From JACCWP01 sp963801045 (lineage in GTDB: Bacteria > Actinomycetota > Actinomycetes > Propionibacteriales > Nocardioidaceae), in assembly GCA_963801045.1 (NCBI GenBank), contig CAWDDC010000002.1, positions 62,001 through 126,000 on the forward strand: a DNA stretch of 64,000 nucleotides. The letters run 5' to 3'. Below, in pieces: positions 47,452 through 55,889 of the stretch (position 1 is the first letter of the stretch; each line of letters opens with the position of its first letter). Made by a program: the position numbers and the translations under genes. Below the pieces are notes generated by a model that saw nothing but the letters and a program-made list of their open reading frames with translations, was not told the DNA's origin and searched no databases.

Positions 47452-48302
47452 GTGCGGTGCCGCCGAACCCGCCACGCGTGCCCTCCGCAACGTCCGGCCA
47501 CGTGACCCGGCCCGGCCAGGTGCCCCGGGCCGGTGACCATCCGGGCGCGACCCCCGAGCGGGTGTGGCAGTCCTGGCCCGGGTGGGCGGACGTGCCGGCG
47601 GCCGAGCTGCCCGGTCCCGGCGCGCGGGTCGTGGTGCTCGCCGCGCACCCCGACGACGAGGTGCTGGGCGTCGGTGGGTTGCTGGTGCGACTGGCAGCCC
47701 GCGGCTGCGACCTGCTGCTCGTCTCGGCGACCGACGGCGAGGCCTCGCACCCCGAGAGCCCGACGGTGACGTCCGCCGAGCTCGCCGAGCGACGCCTGCA
47801 CGAGCTGGACGCCGCGCTCACCGAGCTGGGGCACGCCGGGTCGGAGCGGGTGCACCTGCACCTGCCCGACTCCGGCCTGTCCGCGCACGAGGGCGAGCTC
47901 GCCGACCGGCTCGAGTCACTGCTGGCCGGTGCGGTCCTGCTGCTGGCGCCGTGGCGCGGCGACGGACACCCCGACCACGCCGCCTGCGGCCGGGCAGCGG
48001 CGGCGGCCACCGAGGAGCTGGCGCGCGTCCGGGCCGCAGTCGGGGTCGCGTCCCCGGTGCCCGCGCTGTGGGAGTTCCCGGTCTGGGCGTGGCACTGGGC
48101 CACGCCGGACGCCGGCGACATCCCGTGGGACCGAGCGCGCACGGTGCACCTCGACCCGCACGAGCGCCTGGCCAAGCAGCAGGCGATCGACTGCTTCGGC
48201 AGCCAGCTGCACCCGCTGGGCGACGACCCGTCCGACGCCGCCGTGCTCCCGCCCGACGTGCTCGCGCACTTCGAACGTGACCTGGAGGTCGTCCTCACGT
48301 GA
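47448..48302 (+). CDS. PIG-L/LmbE-family deacetylase
   Basis: Zinc-dependent N-acetyl-sugar deacetylase fold, 284 residues. The metal motif is VVLAAHPDDEVLGVGG near 62 and the second His motif is GDGHPDHAACGRA near 167; DIPWDRARTVHL and KQQAIDCFGSQLHPL are typical of the family that includes MshB and Mca. GTG 47448 is in the 4-base overlap. Partners (NodS-like methyltransferase, GT2) suggest it deacetylates a glycan or glycolipid amino sugar. Confidence 0.88.
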   Translation: MSAVPPNPPRVPSATSGHVTRPGQVPRAGDHPGATPERVWQSWPGWADVPAAELPGPGARVVVLAAHPDDEVLGVGGLLVRLAARGCDLLLVSATDGEASHPESPTVTSAELAERRLHELDAALTELGHAGSERVHLHLPDSGLSAHEGELADRLESLLAGAVLLLAPWRGDGHPDHAACGRAAAAATEELARVRAAVGVASPVPALWEFPVWAWHWATPDAGDIPWDRARTVHLDPHERLAKQQAIDCFGSQLHPLGDDPSDAAVLPPDVLAHFERDLEVVLT

Positions 48303-48865
48303 CCGAGCCGGCCTACTTCGACGAGCTCTACGCGCGGGTCGACGACCCGTGGGGACTGTCCACGTCGGCCTACGAGCAGCGCAAGTACGCGCTCACGCTG
48401 GCCGCTCTGCCACGCCCTCGCTACAGCCGCGGCTTCGAGCCCGGTTGCGCGATCGGCGTGCTCACCGCCGGGCTGGCCGAGCGCTGCGAACGACTGGTCA
48501 GCTGGGACAACGCGCCCCGCGCGCTCGAGCAGGCACGGGCCCGGGTCACCAGCGACGCCGTGACCTTCGAGTCCGGACGGGTGCCCGAGCAGTGGCCGCA
48601 GGGCTCGTTCGACCTGATCGTCGTCTCCGAGCTGCTGTACTTCCTGTCCGAGCCGACCGGCGCGACGGTGCTGGTGCGCACCCTCGGGTCGCTCGAACCG
48701 GGCGGGCACCTGGTGGCAGTGCACTGGCGACACGCGTTCGCGGAGGCGCCGAGCTCGGGCGACGAGGCGCACGTCGAGCTGGCGTCGGCGCCAGGACTGG
48801 AGCGGTTGGTCGAGCACGTCGAGCCCGACTTCCTGCTCGGCGTCTGGCAGCGGACCGGCGGATGA
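48299..48865 (+). CDS. NodS-like SAM-dependent methyltransferase
   Basis: Protein of 188 residues, FDELYARVDDPWGLSTSAYEQRKYALTLAALPR at the N-terminus, motif I region GFEPGCAIGVLTAGLAERC, and FDLIVVSELLYFL (motif IV). The DPW..S.YE..KY..TL opening is characteristic of the NodS family; NodS N-methylates the deacetylated end sugar of Nod factors. Here it directly follows a deacetylase gene, with 4-base overlaps on both sides. The target is inferred to be an amine exposed by the PIG-L enzyme. Confidence 0.85.
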   Translation: MTEPAYFDELYARVDDPWGLSTSAYEQRKYALTLAALPRPRYSRGFEPGCAIGVLTAGLAERCERLVSWDNAPRALEQARARVTSDAVTFESGRVPEQWPQGSFDLIVVSELLYFLSEPTGATVLVRTLGSLEPGGHLVAVHWRHAFAEAPSSGDEAHVELASAPGLERLVEHVEPDFLLGVWQRTGG

Positions 48866-49599
48866 CCCCTCCGTCCATCAGGACCCCGGAGCGGGTGCCG
48901 CTGTGCGCGGTCGCGGTGGTGGTGCCGGCCCGGAACGAGGCCGAGCTGCTCGGCGCCTGCCTGGCCTCGGTGCAGGTGGCGCTGGCACGCGCGGAGGTCC
49001 CGCGCCGGCTGGCGGTGGTGGTGGCCGACCACTGCACCGACGCGACGGCCGAGATCGCCGCGGCCGCCGGCGCGCTGGTCGTCGTCCGTGACGGTGCCGA
49101 CCGGGGCAGCGTCGGCCAGGCCCGCGCCGCCGGCTGCTCCGCGGTGCTGGACCGGTGGGCCGACCTGCCCGACGACGCGGTCTGGCTGGCACACACCGAC
49201 GCCGACTCCAGGGTGCCGCCGCACTGGCTGACCAGCCAGCTGGAGGCAGCCGCGGCCGGACACCACGCAGTCGCCGGCCGGGTGGCTCTGGCGCTCGACG
49301 GTGGGCACGACCGACACGACCGGTGGCGCTCGGCCTACGCGCTGGCCGGCGGCGCCGGAGTGCGACCGCGGCGGCACTCGCACGTGCACGGTGCCAATCT
49401 CGGGGTGCGCGCCGACGCCTACCGATCCGTCGGTGGTTTCGCCAAGGTCGCGCTGGACGAGGACCTCGGCCTGGTCGAACGCCTGATCGCCGCCGGGCAT
49501 CCGACTGCCTGGCCGGACGAGCCTCGGGTGCTCACCTCGGCCCGGCTGGACGGCCGCGCCCCCGGCGGCCTCGCCGCCGACCTCCGCTCGCTGGCCTGA
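48862..49599 (+). CDS. Family 2 glycosyltransferase
   Basis: Protein of 245 residues: AVVVPARNEAELLGACLASV, VADHCTDATAEIA, AHTDADSRVPPHWL (DXD-type site) and DEDLGLVERLIAAGHP (acceptor/base site). There is no TM. The last gene of the operon; ATG 48862 overlaps the methyltransferase stop. It is followed by a GC hairpin that probably terminates the transcript. Confidence 0.88.
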   Translation: MTPPSIRTPERVPLCAVAVVVPARNEAELLGACLASVQVALARAEVPRRLAVVVADHCTDATAEIAAAAGALVVVRDGADRGSVGQARAAGCSAVLDRWADLPDDAVWLAHTDADSRVPPHWLTSQLEAAAAGHHAVAGRVALALDGGHDRHDRWRSAYALAGGAGVRPRRHSHVHGANLGVRADAYRSVGGFAKVALDEDLGLVERLIAAGHPTAWPDEPRVLTSARLDGRAPGGLAADLRSLA

Positions 49600-49601
49600 T
49601 C

Positions 49602-49623
49602 CCCCCGCCCTCCTCGGCGGGGG
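49602..49623 (+). terminator. GC hairpin after the GT2 operon
   Basis: CCCCCGCC (49602-49609) pairs with GGCGGGGG (49616-49623) over a 6-base loop, two bases after the stop. No T-tract. This opens the 366-base gene-free stretch 49600-49965, which also holds the crossed repeats, two palindromic repeat copies and the LacI operator described below. Confidence 0.6.
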
Positions 49624-49633
49624 TCCCGGCGAA

Positions 49634-49688
49634 GGTGTGCGACCCGACTCACGCAGGGTGTGGCGCACACCGTCTGTCGAGTCGGGTC
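49634..49688. repeat. Two crossed inverted repeats (pseudoknot topology)
   Basis: GGTGTGCG (49634-49641) pairs with CGCACACC (49664-49671), and GACCCGACTC (49641-49650) pairs with GAGTCGGGTC (49679-49688). The order A-B-A'-B' means the stems either exclude each other or form a pseudoknot. Confidence 0.65.
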
Positions 49689-49730
49689 CGGCGAGGTAAG
49701 CGCGGCGACGCCGCCGGTCGTTCGCCCGCT

Positions 49731-49781
49731 CGAACGATCCGGCCAGGTGATCGCCCTGGCGTACGTGCGGCGGATCGTTCG
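49731..49781. repeat. Dispersed palindromic repeat, diverged copy
   Basis: CGAACGATCCG (49731-49741) and CGGATCGTTCG (49771-49781) are exact inverted arms around a core with ATCGCCCTGGCGTACGTGCG, shared with the next copy and related to the inverted form of the 13382-13571 units. Confidence 0.75.
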
Positions 49782-49783
49782 CC

Positions 49784-49840
49784 TCCCGATCTTCCGGCGA
49801 GGCAATCGCCCTGGCGTACGTGCGGCCGGATCGTTCGGGA
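49784..49840. repeat. Dispersed palindromic repeat, copy in opposite orientation to 13382 array
   Basis: TCCCGATCTTCCGGCGAGG at the left matches the inverted right end of the 13382 unit exactly over CCCGATCTTCCGGCGAGG; the right end GCCGGATCGTTCGGG is diverged. The alignment spans the full 56 bases. Confidence 0.75.
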
Positions 49841-49899
49841 CGGGCGAATCGGGGCGGTGTTGACAGATCCGGGCAGAACGCGCAAAGGTGACCACCATC

Positions 49900-49925
49900 T
49901 GTAACCGCTTACAAGACCGGTTACA
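49900..49925. promoter_or_regulatory. LacI-family operator
   Basis: TGTAACCGCTTACA (49900-49913) is a near-perfect LacI-family palindrome, and a second half-site CCGGTTACA follows (49917-49925). It sits 53 bases before the LacI-type regulator start, so autoregulation and control of the sugar transport operon are expected. Confidence 0.75.
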
Positions 49926-49965
49926 CACACGTCCTGGGGGTGACAGGCAAGGAGCGGAGGTGAGC

Positions 49966-51016
49966 ATGGCCGGACGTGCCGGCACCGCACGGGCGGGCGA
50001 GCGTCACCATCCGCGACGTCGCCCGCCGCGCGGACGTGTCGATCGCCACCGTCTCCCGGGTGCTGCGCGGCACCGCGCCGGTCGCCGAGCCGACCCGCGA
50101 CCGGGTGCTCGCCGCGGTCGACGAGCTGCACTTCACCCCGAGCTCGCTCGGCCGGTCGCTGGCCGAGCGCCGGCACGCCGCCAACGGCATCGTCTTCCCC
50201 GACCTGTCCGGGCCCTACTACGCCGAGGTCGTGCTCGGCTACGAGGCGGTCGCCGCCGACCGCAACCGGTCGGTGCTCATCTGCTCCACGCACGGCCGCG
50301 ACGCCGCCCGCGAGCGGGTGCTCGACCTCGCCGGCCGGGTCGACGGCCTGGTCGTCCTCGGCCGCACCGTCAGCGACGACGTCGTCGCCGAGATCGCGGC
50401 CCGCGGCCTGCCGCTGGTGCTGCTCGCCCGGCAGGCGGCCAACGCCATGGTCGACTCGGTCAACGCCGACTCCGTGGCCAGCGCGGCCGCGCTGGCCGAG
50501 CACCTGGTCGCCGCCGGGCACCGCGACCTGCTGCTGCTCGGCAGTCCCGCCACCTCGCCCGACGTCGCGGTCCGCTGGGCCGGGCTGCGCCGGACCTGGA
50601 CGACCGCCGGCGTGCCCCCGCCTCGGCTGGTCGACGCCGGGTTCTCCGAGCGGGACGGCTCCCGTGCCGCCGAGCAGCTGCTCGTCGACCACGGCCTGCC
50701 CGACGTGGTCGTCTGCGCCAACGACGAGCTCGCCCTCGGCCTGATGGCCACCCTGCGCGACGCCGGCGTGGTCGTGCCCGACGACGTCGCCGTCACCGGC
50801 TGGGACGACGTGATGGCCGCCCGCTACGCCGGCCTCACCACCGTGCGCCAGCCGATGCGCGAGCTCGGCGCCACCGCCGCCCGGACCCTCGACGCCCGCA
50901 TCGGCGGCGACGACGGCCCGCCGCGGCACCTGCTGCTCCCCACCGAGCTGGTCGTCCGTACCAGCTCGGCCGCACACCGTACCCCCCGCGTCACCGCAAC
51001 GAAGGAGTCCCGATGA
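49966..51016 (+). CDS. LacI-family transcriptional regulator (frame break near the start)
   Basis: Helix-turn-helix VTIRDVARRADVSIATVSRVLRGT at the N-terminus and a periplasmic-binding-protein-like sugar-sensing domain (NGIVFPDLSGPYYAEVVLGYE, DGLVVLGRTVSDD, VTGWDDVMAARYAGLTTVRQP). ATG 49966 with GGAGCGGAGGTGAGC is the better start; the frame then breaks near 49998 before VTIRDV, while GTG 49976 reads in frame without a ribosome site. Its stop overlaps the solute-binding gene (ATGA). Confidence 0.9.
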
Positions 51017-52308
51017 ACCGCACCCCCCCGACCAGACGCCGGCTGGCCGTGGCCGTCTGCATGACCGCCGTGCTCGCCCTCGCCGCCTGTGGCCGCAGCG
51101 AGGACGACGGCCAGGCGGAGGAGGCCGAGGCGATCGACGAGGGCGCCCCGACCGGCACCGTCGAGGTCTGGGCGATGGGCACCGAGGGCGAGGAGCTCGG
51201 CCCGTTCGTCGAGGCGTTCGAGGCCGAGAACACCGACGTCGACGTCAAGGTGACGCCGGTGCCGTGGGAGAACGCGCACGACAAGATCGCCACCGCGATC
51301 GCCTCCGGCGAGACCCCGGACGTGACGCTCGTCGGCACCACCTGGATGGGCGAGTTCGCCAAGCTCGGCGGCCTCGACCCGGTGCCGCCGGACCTGGTGG
51401 ACACCGACTCCTTCTTCGAGGGCGCGTACGACTCGACCGTCGTCGACGACACCGAGTACGGCGTGCCGTGGTACGTCGAGACCCGGGTGCTCTTCTACCG
51501 CAAGGACCTCGCGGAGAAGGCGGGCTGGGACGCACCGCCGAAGACCTGGGACGAGCTGACCCAGTTCGCCAGCGACCTCGGCGAGCAGCCCGGCGTCGAG
51601 ATCCCGTTCTACGTGCAGCCGGGCCAGACCGGCTCGTGGCAGACCGCGATCCCGTTCGCCTGGACCGCCGGCGCCGAGATGACCAACGAGGACGGCACCG
51701 AGTACACCCTCGACAGCGACGCGATGGCCGAGGGCCTGGAGTACTACAAGTCGCTGTTCGACGACGGGCTGTCCACCACCAGCCTGCTGCAGCCCGGTGA
51801 GATCGAGAACCAGTTCGCCAAGGGCACGACTGCCTCGTTCATCTCCGGCCCGTGGCACATCGGGCTGGTCAAGGACATGGGCGCCACCGACGACCAGATC
51901 GGGGTGGCTCCGCTGCCGTCGGTCGACGACAGCAGCGAGATGGGCACGTCCTTCGTCGGCGGCGGCAACCTCGCGGTGTTCAAGGAGTCCGACAACCGCG
52001 ACGCCGCGTGGAAGCTCGTGCAGTGGCTGTCCGAGGCCGACGTGCAGACCGAGTGGTACGAGACCATGAGCGACCTGCCGGCCGTCGAGGCGTCGTGGGA
52101 CAGCGGCCCGCTGGCCGAGGACCCGCTGCTCAGCGTCTTCGGTGAGCAGCTGACGTCGACCAACTCGCCGCCGCCGGTGCCCACCTGGGAGCAGGTCGCG
52201 GAGGTCATCGACCGCAGCATCGAGCAGGTCGTCAACGGCAAGATGTCGGTCGAGGACGCCATGGCCGACATGCAGAGCCAGGCGCAGGCGATCGGCACCG
52301 GTCTGTGA
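51013..52308 (+). CDS. Sugar ABC transporter solute-binding lipoprotein
   Basis: Extracellular family 1 binding protein, 431 residues, intact. Signal peptide with lipobox LALAACG near 20, an acidic linker (EDDGQAEEAEAIDEG), VEVWAMGTEGEELGPFVEAFEAEN, IATAIASGETPDVTLVGTTWMGEFAKLGGL, TASFISGPWHIGLVKD, and GGNLAVFKESDNRDAAWKLVQWL. It delivers an oligosaccharide to the two permeases that follow. No ATPase gene is in the operon, so a shared MsiK-type ATPase encoded elsewhere is likely. Confidence 0.92.
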   Translation: MNRTPPTRRRLAVAVCMTAVLALAACGRSEDDGQAEEAEAIDEGAPTGTVEVWAMGTEGEELGPFVEAFEAENTDVDVKVTPVPWENAHDKIATAIASGETPDVTLVGTTWMGEFAKLGGLDPVPPDLVDTDSFFEGAYDSTVVDDTEYGVPWYVETRVLFYRKDLAEKAGWDAPPKTWDELTQFASDLGEQPGVEIPFYVQPGQTGSWQTAIPFAWTAGAEMTNEDGTEYTLDSDAMAEGLEYYKSLFDDGLSTTSLLQPGEIENQFAKGTTASFISGPWHIGLVKDMGATDDQIGVAPLPSVDDSSEMGTSFVGGGNLAVFKESDNRDAAWKLVQWLSEADVQTEWYETMSDLPAVEASWDSGPLAEDPLLSVFGEQLTSTNSPPPVPTWEQVAEVIDRSIEQVVNGKMSVEDAMADMQSQAQAIGTGL

Positions 52309-53288
52309 GTCAGCTGGCCACCACCGGCGCGGCCGCGGCCGAGGCCGTCGCGGGGGCGCGCCCGCCGGGTCGCTCCGGCCGGCGTCGCTCCGGCCGGCGT
52401 CGCTCCGGCGACCCGACCCAGCGGCGGCAGGCGCGCGCGGCGTGGCTGCTCGCGACACCGTTCGTGCTGCTGTTCGCGGTCTTCACGGTCGGGCCGGTGC
52501 TGGCCAGCCTCGGGATGTCGTTCACCGACATCCGGATCACCGACCTGCGCTCGCCGCTGGCGGTGGAGTTCACCGGGCTCGAGAACTACACCAACCTGCT
52601 CTCGGACCCGCTGTTCCTCAAGGTCGCCCGCAACACCGCGCTGTACGTCGTGCTCGGGGTGCCGCTGACGATGGCGGCGGCGCTGGCCGCGGCGGTCGGG
52701 CTGAACGCGATCCTGCGGCTGCGCGGCTTCTTCCGGGCCGGCTACTACCTGCCGGTCGTCACCAGCATCGTCGCCGTCGCCGTGGTGTGGCGGTTCCTGC
52801 TGCGTACGGACGGCGGCCTGGTCAACGAGACGCTCGGCGTCTTCGGCATCGACGGGCCCGCCTGGCTCGACTCCACCGTGCTGGCGCTGCCCTCGCTGGT
52901 GGTGATGGCCGCGTGGCGCAACCTCGGCACCCTGATGGTCATCTTCCTGGCCGGGCTGCAGACCGTGCCGCGCGAGGTGATCGAGGCCGCCGAGGTCGAC
53001 GGCGCCGGCGCGTGGGCGCGGTTCCGCTACCTCACGCTGCCGATCATGCGCCCGGTGCTGCTGTTCGGCGCGGTCATCACCGGCATCGGCTACCTGCAGT
53101 TCTTCGAGGAGGCGTTCGTGATGACCAAGGGCGGGCCGCTGGACTCGACCCGGTCGGTCACCTACTACGCCTACAACCAGTTCGGGTCCGGCAACTACGG
53201 CTACGCGGCGGCGGTGAGCTACGTGCTGTTCCTGGCCGTGGTCGTGTTCACGATCGTGCAGTTCCGCGTGCTGCGGTCGAAGGACTGA
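52305..53288 (+). CDS. Sugar ABC transporter permease (MalF type)
   Basis: Intact, 327 residues, six TM helices. The EAA motif is EVIEAAEVDGAGAWARFRYLTLPIMRPV near 225. The hydrophilic N-terminus contains a threefold tandem repeat encoding SGRRR-like residues. GTG 52305 overlaps the binding-protein stop. Confidence 0.92.
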   Translation: MSQLATTGAAAAEAVAGARPPGRSGRRRSGRRRSGDPTQRRQARAAWLLATPFVLLFAVFTVGPVLASLGMSFTDIRITDLRSPLAVEFTGLENYTNLLSDPLFLKVARNTALYVVLGVPLTMAAALAAAVGLNAILRLRGFFRAGYYLPVVTSIVAVAVVWRFLLRTDGGLVNETLGVFGIDGPAWLDSTVLALPSLVVMAAWRNLGTLMVIFLAGLQTVPREVIEAAEVDGAGAWARFRYLTLPIMRPVLLFGAVITGIGYLQFFEEAFVMTKGGPLDSTRSVTYYAYNQFGSGNYGYAAAVSYVLFLAVVVFTIVQFRVLRSKD

Positions 53289-53298
53289 GGAGGCACCG

Positions 53299-54136
53299 AT
53301 GGCTGTCACTCCTGACCAACGACTCCGTACGCCGCGCTGGCTCTACGTGGTCCTCGCCGGTGGCCTCGTCCTGATGATCGGGCCGTTCCTGTGGATGCTG
53401 CTGGGCTCGGTCAAGCCCGAGACCGAGCTGCGAGCAGCTGCCGCCGACCTGGTGGCCCGACAGGTTCACGATGGACAACTACGCCGACCTGTTCACCCGG
53501 CTCGACATGGGCACGTACTTCATGAACTCGCTCATCGTCGCGACCGTCGTCACCGTCGGCAACGTGATCTTCTGCGCGATGCTCGGCTACGCCCTCGCCA
53601 AGCTGGAGTTCCGCGGCAAGCGGCTGCTGTTCCTCGTCGTGATGGGCACGTTGATGGTGCCCGGCGTGGTGACGTTCGTGCCGCTGTTCATCCTCACCAC
53701 CAACCTGGGCCTGACCAACACCCTGCCGGGGCTGTTCCTGCCGTTCCTCGTGCAGCCGTTCGGGGTGTTCCTGCTGCGGCAGTACATCCTCGGGCTGCCG
53801 GACGACCTGATCCACGCCGCGCGCGTCGACGGTGCCGGCGAGCTGCGGATCTTCGGCAGCGTGATCCTGCCGTTGTGCGGCCCCGCCCTTGCCACGTTGG
53901 GGATTCTCACCTTCCTGGGCTCGTGGAACAACTTCCTGTGGCCGCTGGTCGTGGCGCAGACCGAGGACAAGTACACGCTGCCGGTCGCCCTCGCGCTGTA
54001 CTCCGTCGGTCAGAACTCCACCGACTACGGACTGCTGCTCGCCGGCGCCGTGGTGATCGTGCTGCCGGTGATCGCGATCTTCCTGGTGCTGCAGCGCTAC
54101 TTCGTGCAGGGCATCGCGATGACCGGCATCAAGTGA
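53299..54136 (+). CDS. Sugar ABC transporter permease (MalG type, frameshifted)
   Basis: The N-terminal TM is LYVVLAGGLVLMIGPFLWMLLGSVKP, then ETEL; after a break near 53435 LPPTWWPDRFTMDNYADLFTRLDMGTYFMNSL, and the EAA loop DLIHAARVDGAGELRIFGSVILPLCGPAL. It ends MTGIK, the classic MalG/CUT1 terminus (GxxxGAVK-like). ATG 53299 has GAGGAGGCACCG. About 279 residues after repair. Confidence 0.9.
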
Positions 54137-54187
54137 CGCTACACCGATCTTCCGCACTGACCCGTACGACGACAAGGAGCTCTGAGC

Positions 54188-55782
54188 GTGTCCCGACGAC
54201 AGGTACGAGTCCGGACGGCCGCCGTGGCCGCCGCCACCGCACTGGCCGGCGCGATGCTGGCCGTGCCGACCAGCACCGCCGCCGAGCCCGCAGCCAGCCC
54301 AGCCAGTCCGCCACCCGGTCGGCCGACCGGCCGGCAGCCGACCGCGGCAGCCTGCTGCGCACCTGGGTGGGCGACACCTGGAAGTCGATGGCCGCGATGG
54401 TCGACCCCGCGACCGGGCTGCCGTCCGACAACGTGGGCCGCGGCCTGCGTCCGGACAGCCGCGCCGCGTACACCTCGCCGACCAACATCGGCGCGTACCT
54501 GTGGAGCACGGTCGTCGCCCGCAACACCGGTCTGATCAGCTCCGACGAGGCGCACCAGCGGATGCAGCAGACCATCGCCAGCGTCGCCGAGCTCGAGCGG
54601 CACGAGTGGTCCGGGCAGTTCTACAACTGGTACGACCCGCACACCGGCGAGAAGCTGCTGGAGTTCCCCGACAGCGGTGACCCGATCAAGCCGTTCCTGT
54701 CCAGCGTCGACAACGGCTGGCTGGCGACCGGGCTGCTGGTCGCGCGCAACGCCGATCCGCGACTGCGGTCCGAGGCGGACGCGATCCGCCAGGACATGGA
54801 GTTCGGCATGTACTACAACCCCGCGGAGAACCAGATCCGCGGCGGCTTCTGGGACGACGACCCCGACGACGAGGCCGCGGTCGTGGGCAACTACCTCGGC
54901 GAGGGCCCGGACGTCTGGTACACCGGCCACCACTACGGCGCGTTCAACACCGAGCCCCGGATCGCGTCCTACCTCGGCATCGCTTCCGGCGACATCCCGC
55001 GCAAGCACTACTTCGGCACCGAGCGCACCTTCCCGCGCTCGTGCGACTGGTCTCGTGGACCGAGACGCAGGGACAGGGTCGCTGGCGTACGTACCTCGGC
55101 CAGCGGGTCTTCGAGGGCGCGTACCCGTACCGGGGCATGAAGATCGTGCCGACCTGGGGCGGCTCGATGTTCGAGGCGCTGATGGTGCCGCTGTTCGTGC
55201 CGGAGGAGGAGTGGGGCCCGGACTCGTGGGGCGTCACCCACCCGCTGTACGTCCGCGCCCAGATCGCGCACGGGATGCGCGAGGCCGACTACGGCTACTG
55301 GGGGTTCTCGCCGTCGAACAACCCGGCCGGCGGCTACAGCACGTACGGCGTCGACGCCATCGGCATGGAGCCGCTCGGCTACGCCTCCGACCAGCAGGGC
55401 ACGCTCGTGGACAACGGCTACGGGAACTGTCCCGGCCGGCCGGGGGAGCCGGCGCCGGACGAGTACGGCGACGGCGTCGTGACCCCGCACGCGTCCTTCC
55501 TCGCCCTGCGCTACGCCCCGCACGCCGCCGTCGAGCAACCTGGTGCGGCTGACGGAGAACTTCGACGCGTACGGCCGCGGCGGGTTCTACGACGCGATCG
55601 ACGTCGGCACCGGCGAGGTGAGCAGGCGCTACCTCTCGCTGGACCAGGGCATGGTGATGGCCGCCCTCGGCAACGAGCTCGCCGACCACGACCTGCGCAG
55701 CTACGTGTCGTCCGGTGCGATGAACCGGCGGGTGCGGCCGCTGATGGAGATGGAGCAGTTCGGCGCCGCGCCCCGGGGCTGA
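54188..55782 (+). CDS. Secreted glycoamylase-like enzyme (three frame breaks)
   Basis: Signal peptide VRTAAVAAATALAGAMLAVPTSTAA. The body resembles the glycoamylase-like family (PF10091; some members, GH144, are endo-beta-1,2-glucanases): GSLLRTWVGDTWKSMAAMVDPATGLPSDNV, TSPTNIGAYLWSTVVARNTGLIS, FYNWYDPHTGEKLLEFP, SVDNGWLATGLLV, RTYLGQRVFEGAYPYRGMKIVPTWGGSMFEALMVPLFVPE, WGFSPSNNPAGGYSTYGVDAIGMEP, and YGRGGFYDAIDVGTGEVSRRYLSLDQGMVMAAL. Breaks lie near 54310, 55040 and 55540. GTG 54188 has AAGGAGCTCTGAGC. It probably releases oligosaccharides for the ABC transporter. Confidence 0.85.
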
Positions 55783-55789
55783 GGGGTCT

Positions 55790-55856
55790 GGGTTTCCCAA
55801 GCGACCTTGGGAAACCCGAGGTTCACCCGTCTTGTGACGCGGGGGAACCTTCGGTT
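55790..55856 (+). promoter_or_regulatory. Two mutually exclusive hairpins before the GH39 gene
   Basis: GGGTTTCCCAAG (55790-55801) pairs perfectly with CTTGGGAAACCC (55806-55817) over a 4-base loop. GAAACCCGAGGTTC (55811-55824) can instead pair at 12 of 14 positions with GAACCTTCGGTTTC (55845-55858 region). The shared GAAACCC lets only one form at a time, the layout of an attenuator, 30-100 bases before ATG 55890. Confidence 0.55.
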
Positions 55857-55889
55857 TCGCGGGAGAAGCATCCGTACGAGAGGACGTTG

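Noticed and set aside
49600..49965. tRNA or small protein gene in the long gap before the LacI regulator
   Set aside because: No cloverleaf with conserved TTCGA arm and no convincing coding frame; the stretch is filled by palindromes and the LacI operator.
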